Assembly: GCF_008831285.2 (NCBI RefSeq)
Contig: NC_045140.1
Coordinates: forward strand, 23,640,131 to 23,704,130
Length of the DNA: 64,000 bases
Source: Nymphaea colorata
Taxonomy: Eukaryota; Streptophyta; Magnoliopsida; Nymphaeales; Nymphaeaceae
Direction of reading: 5' to 3'
Each line of letters starts with the position of its first letter. Positions within the stretch are counted from its first letter, which is position 1. The notes under the pieces are model-generated. The model saw only the letters and a list, made by a program, of their open reading frames with translations. It searched no databases and was not told the DNA's origin. A program made the translations under genes and the position numbers. Below are positions 61,601 through 64,000 of the stretch, in pieces.

Positions 61601-64000
61601 TATACATGTTTCTGCATCATCACAAGCACAGATATATGCCTCAATATGTGTGATCTTCATAAGATAAACCATGTATTTCTTACTTAGGCTGTTAGGCATA
61701 GTTTGGCACCCTAACTTGGTCAAACTGCCATAATTCCACACACTGTTGAAGCTTCCTATTTTGTTAGAATGAGAGTTCTGGTGTAATCTTGGATACAAGC
61801 AGCTTTATATTGACTTCTTCTGATGCTATGTGAGTATTTATTGCAGGCTAAATGCATTAGAAGTTATTGAATAGGATATAGAAAATGCATTCAGTGGGAA
61901 AAATGCGATGGTTTTTGTTTTTGGCATTTTTTGTTGTGCAAATTGTGACATATTCCTGAATTTGCAGGACTCCCCAATATTCACTTGAATGCTTGTTTCA
62001 GCTTTCAAAGTCAGGTCATTTTGTTCGTTGCATGGTAGATATTGCTGAAGCTGTTATGCGATGCATACTTCTGTCACAGGAGCCTATTCATCCAGTATGC
62101 TCGTATTGCACTCACAGCTAACAAATGCAGTATCTTTTCTTGTTGGTTCACTGTATTACGATGGGCATTTTGTAGTTTCAAGAGTCAGTTGATGGCCCAG
62201 ATGTGCATTATCTTCTGGATGACTTCCTTCCCTCTCTTGAAGTGAAGTTCAGTTACTTTTATACCTGAATGCTGAAGCACTGAAAATTTCATTTGCAGAT
62301 GCTGGTCGAGTTGATAGAAATGTTTGCTGAAGCTTCTTGTGGTCTGAGCTCTGTTGGTTGCAGAAATGCATATAAGATGAAGCCCCTTCCTTATGGATTC
62401 TTGATTGCAGTAATCAAGCCTTTCTCGTCGTACAGTTCTGACCTTGAAAATATACTGGCTGGTACATCTGGTGAGACCATTTGCTTGCAGAAACTGGAAG
62501 GTGGTGAACCTTATGGATCTAGCCTACTCAAAGTTAAGTCAGCTGGTCAAGCAGTTCTGGCTTCCTTTTTTGTGCTATGTAAAGAGCTATTAGAACAAGA
62601 AAAGGCAAAGCTCCATGGTGGTCATGTTACCACTTCAAATTCAAAAGATGGCGATGAGATATGGTGGTCAAAACTTCTTACTTCATTGCCACTTAAGTGC
62701 TTGCTTGCACTCATGGAAAATAATTGGTCATCATATGAGCATATATTTCCTCGGGTATTTACCTGATTATCCTATTAGCTTCACTAATTTAGCTGTAAGT
62801 GTGGTGATTTATTGTATCTTCTGTAAGTGACTGTAACCAAGCCCGTCTCTACATAATTGTGCCGCTGATTTGTAGGATAAGGTTGTTTTGTTTGAACAAC
62901 ATTTAGCTGTCGGGAAATGCTAATTCATGCTTCAGATTTTATCTTGTTCTTCCTCTTTTTTTGCTTTCTGTTCTGGGAAGTTATTGGGGTGTGATGTATC
63001 AGATATCCTTTTCTCTTCAATGGTGATAGGGGTGCTTATTGTGCAGTGGGCAGGCATGGCTGTTTACCTGTTTCCAGAACGGCTGCAAGTTTTTTATCGA
63101 CCTGAGGACTTGGAAGAACTAAGGAATAACTTCACTTCTGGAGATAAAAATCTTCAGCTCTGGAAAAAATATCTTCATGTGAAGATTGATGATCATTCTG
63201 ACTCTAGCATAGCTGATTTTGGTCACGATCATGAAATTGTTCGTGCAATTTCTGAATCTGGTATAACGATTGAAACAGCTCCGAAGATCCTCAGGAATTC
63301 TTCGGAAAATTGTATGCGTGCCTTAAAATTAATTGAAGCCATCCATATAGGGAACTTGCCTCGGAAGAACGTATTCGAGTTGCAGGTGGTGGTAATGCAA
63401 GAGGTACTTTCTCTTATGCTGAAAGGTTCTTGCCCACAGATGCTGCAGGAACGATTCTGTGAATGGTGGTGCAGCCTGGAGCATATTGATGTTGAGGTCC
63501 TTTTGCCTGTTCTTTATCGCTATATATCAAGTTCAACAATGGATTCTGATGGAGGCATATGCATTGGATCTTCTAATGCCAATCTTGGATTTCCATCAAT
63601 GTCAGTTTTATATCAGGACCTTGTTGAGCAACCTCTCTCTTTTCTTGCATTCAAAAAGGAAGTATATTATACATCTCTTTTATCAGTTTGCCTTGATCTT
63701 ATGATGGAATTATTAGTTAAAAACAGAAGCATGTGCCTTTTAGCTGTTGAAGGAGAGGACGAGACGAAAAGAAAAGAGGTCTTAAAGATACTGGACACTC
63801 GGGACAGGTATTATTGTGTTTTTCATTTACTCCCATCATGCTGGTTTTGTCATTTTATGTAGCAGTAAACTACCAGTTCAAATACAGGAGTTAATTTGTG
63901 GTTTGATAGTGCTGTTTGTCAGATTTTACTGGAGAACTGGTTGGACATGATCTCTTGTGGCATCATTGCTCAAAAGGAATCTACAGTTAGGACTGGTCAG
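58638..64000 (+). CDS. Large uncharacterised helical protein, 5' part (runs off right edge)
   Basis: I do not recognise this protein. Ten exons join in phase: 58638-58787, 59178-59385, 59601-60229, 60348-60638, 61085-61242, 61968-62094, 62176-62241, 62299-62754, 63047-63807, 63910-64000, for 979 codons with the rest beyond the edge. The start is the first in-frame ATG (MSYLSIDFAEVRRLVYRW), preceded by a plausible leader. The product looks mostly alpha-helical and soluble, with many Leu-rich helices and no signal peptide, membrane span or obvious catalytic motif. Distinct stretches include RRHVGVNIVIQITIEDIDD, KPLPYGFLIAVIKPFSS and LFPERLQVFYRPEDLEEL. The size and helical character suggest a HEAT/ARM-like scaffold, such as a subunit of an RNA-processing or transcription complex, but that is only a guess. 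Consistent phase across ten exons makes the gene itself secure. Confidence 0.85.

Overview
The window is nuclear DNA from a flowering plant. It is AT-rich, its genes are split by many GT-AG introns, and three of its gene products act in or on plastids or are otherwise plant-specific. I cannot name the species. The intron-rich isoamylase 2 gene, the long introns and the many short inverted-repeat transposons would fit an early-diverging angiosperm lineage, but that is inference.

Layout. (1) About 1.8-21.1 kb, minus strand: an isoamylase-2-like (ISA2) starch debranching subunit. I could join 18 coding exons in phase. The C-terminal exons lie off the left edge and the first coding exon is only tentative. 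Its introns hold most of the mobile elements, including hAT-like MITEs with 7-8 bp target duplications, elements with perfect 12-15 bp terminal inverted repeats, and a 1.8 kb nested inverted repeat. (2) About 21.7-31.2 kb: intergenic, no gene seen, with palindromic repeats, a tandem run of MITE-like palindromes and long TA/GA microsatellites. (3) 31.2-44.9 kb, plus strand: a complete 23-exon CLU-family gene (REC1/TSS type), predicted 1770 aa. (4) 46.5-52.4 kb, minus strand: a complete two-exon Toc90-like chloroplast import receptor GTPase, 781 aa, convergent with the CLU gene. (5) 56.8-57.3 kb, minus strand: ribosomal protein eS30, 62 aa in three exons, the first coding only four bases. (6) 58.6 kb to the right edge, plus strand: the first ten exons (979 codons) of a large protein I do not recognise, divergent from eS30.

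The nuclear genes share a theme only loosely. ISA2 builds plastid starch, Toc90 imports plastid precursors, and REC proteins influence how much of the cell chloroplasts occupy. Plant genes are not arranged in operons, so I read no functional linkage into this.

No tRNA, rRNA, CRISPR or prokaryotic feature was seen. All exon joins were made by eye from phase, splice signals and family similarity.
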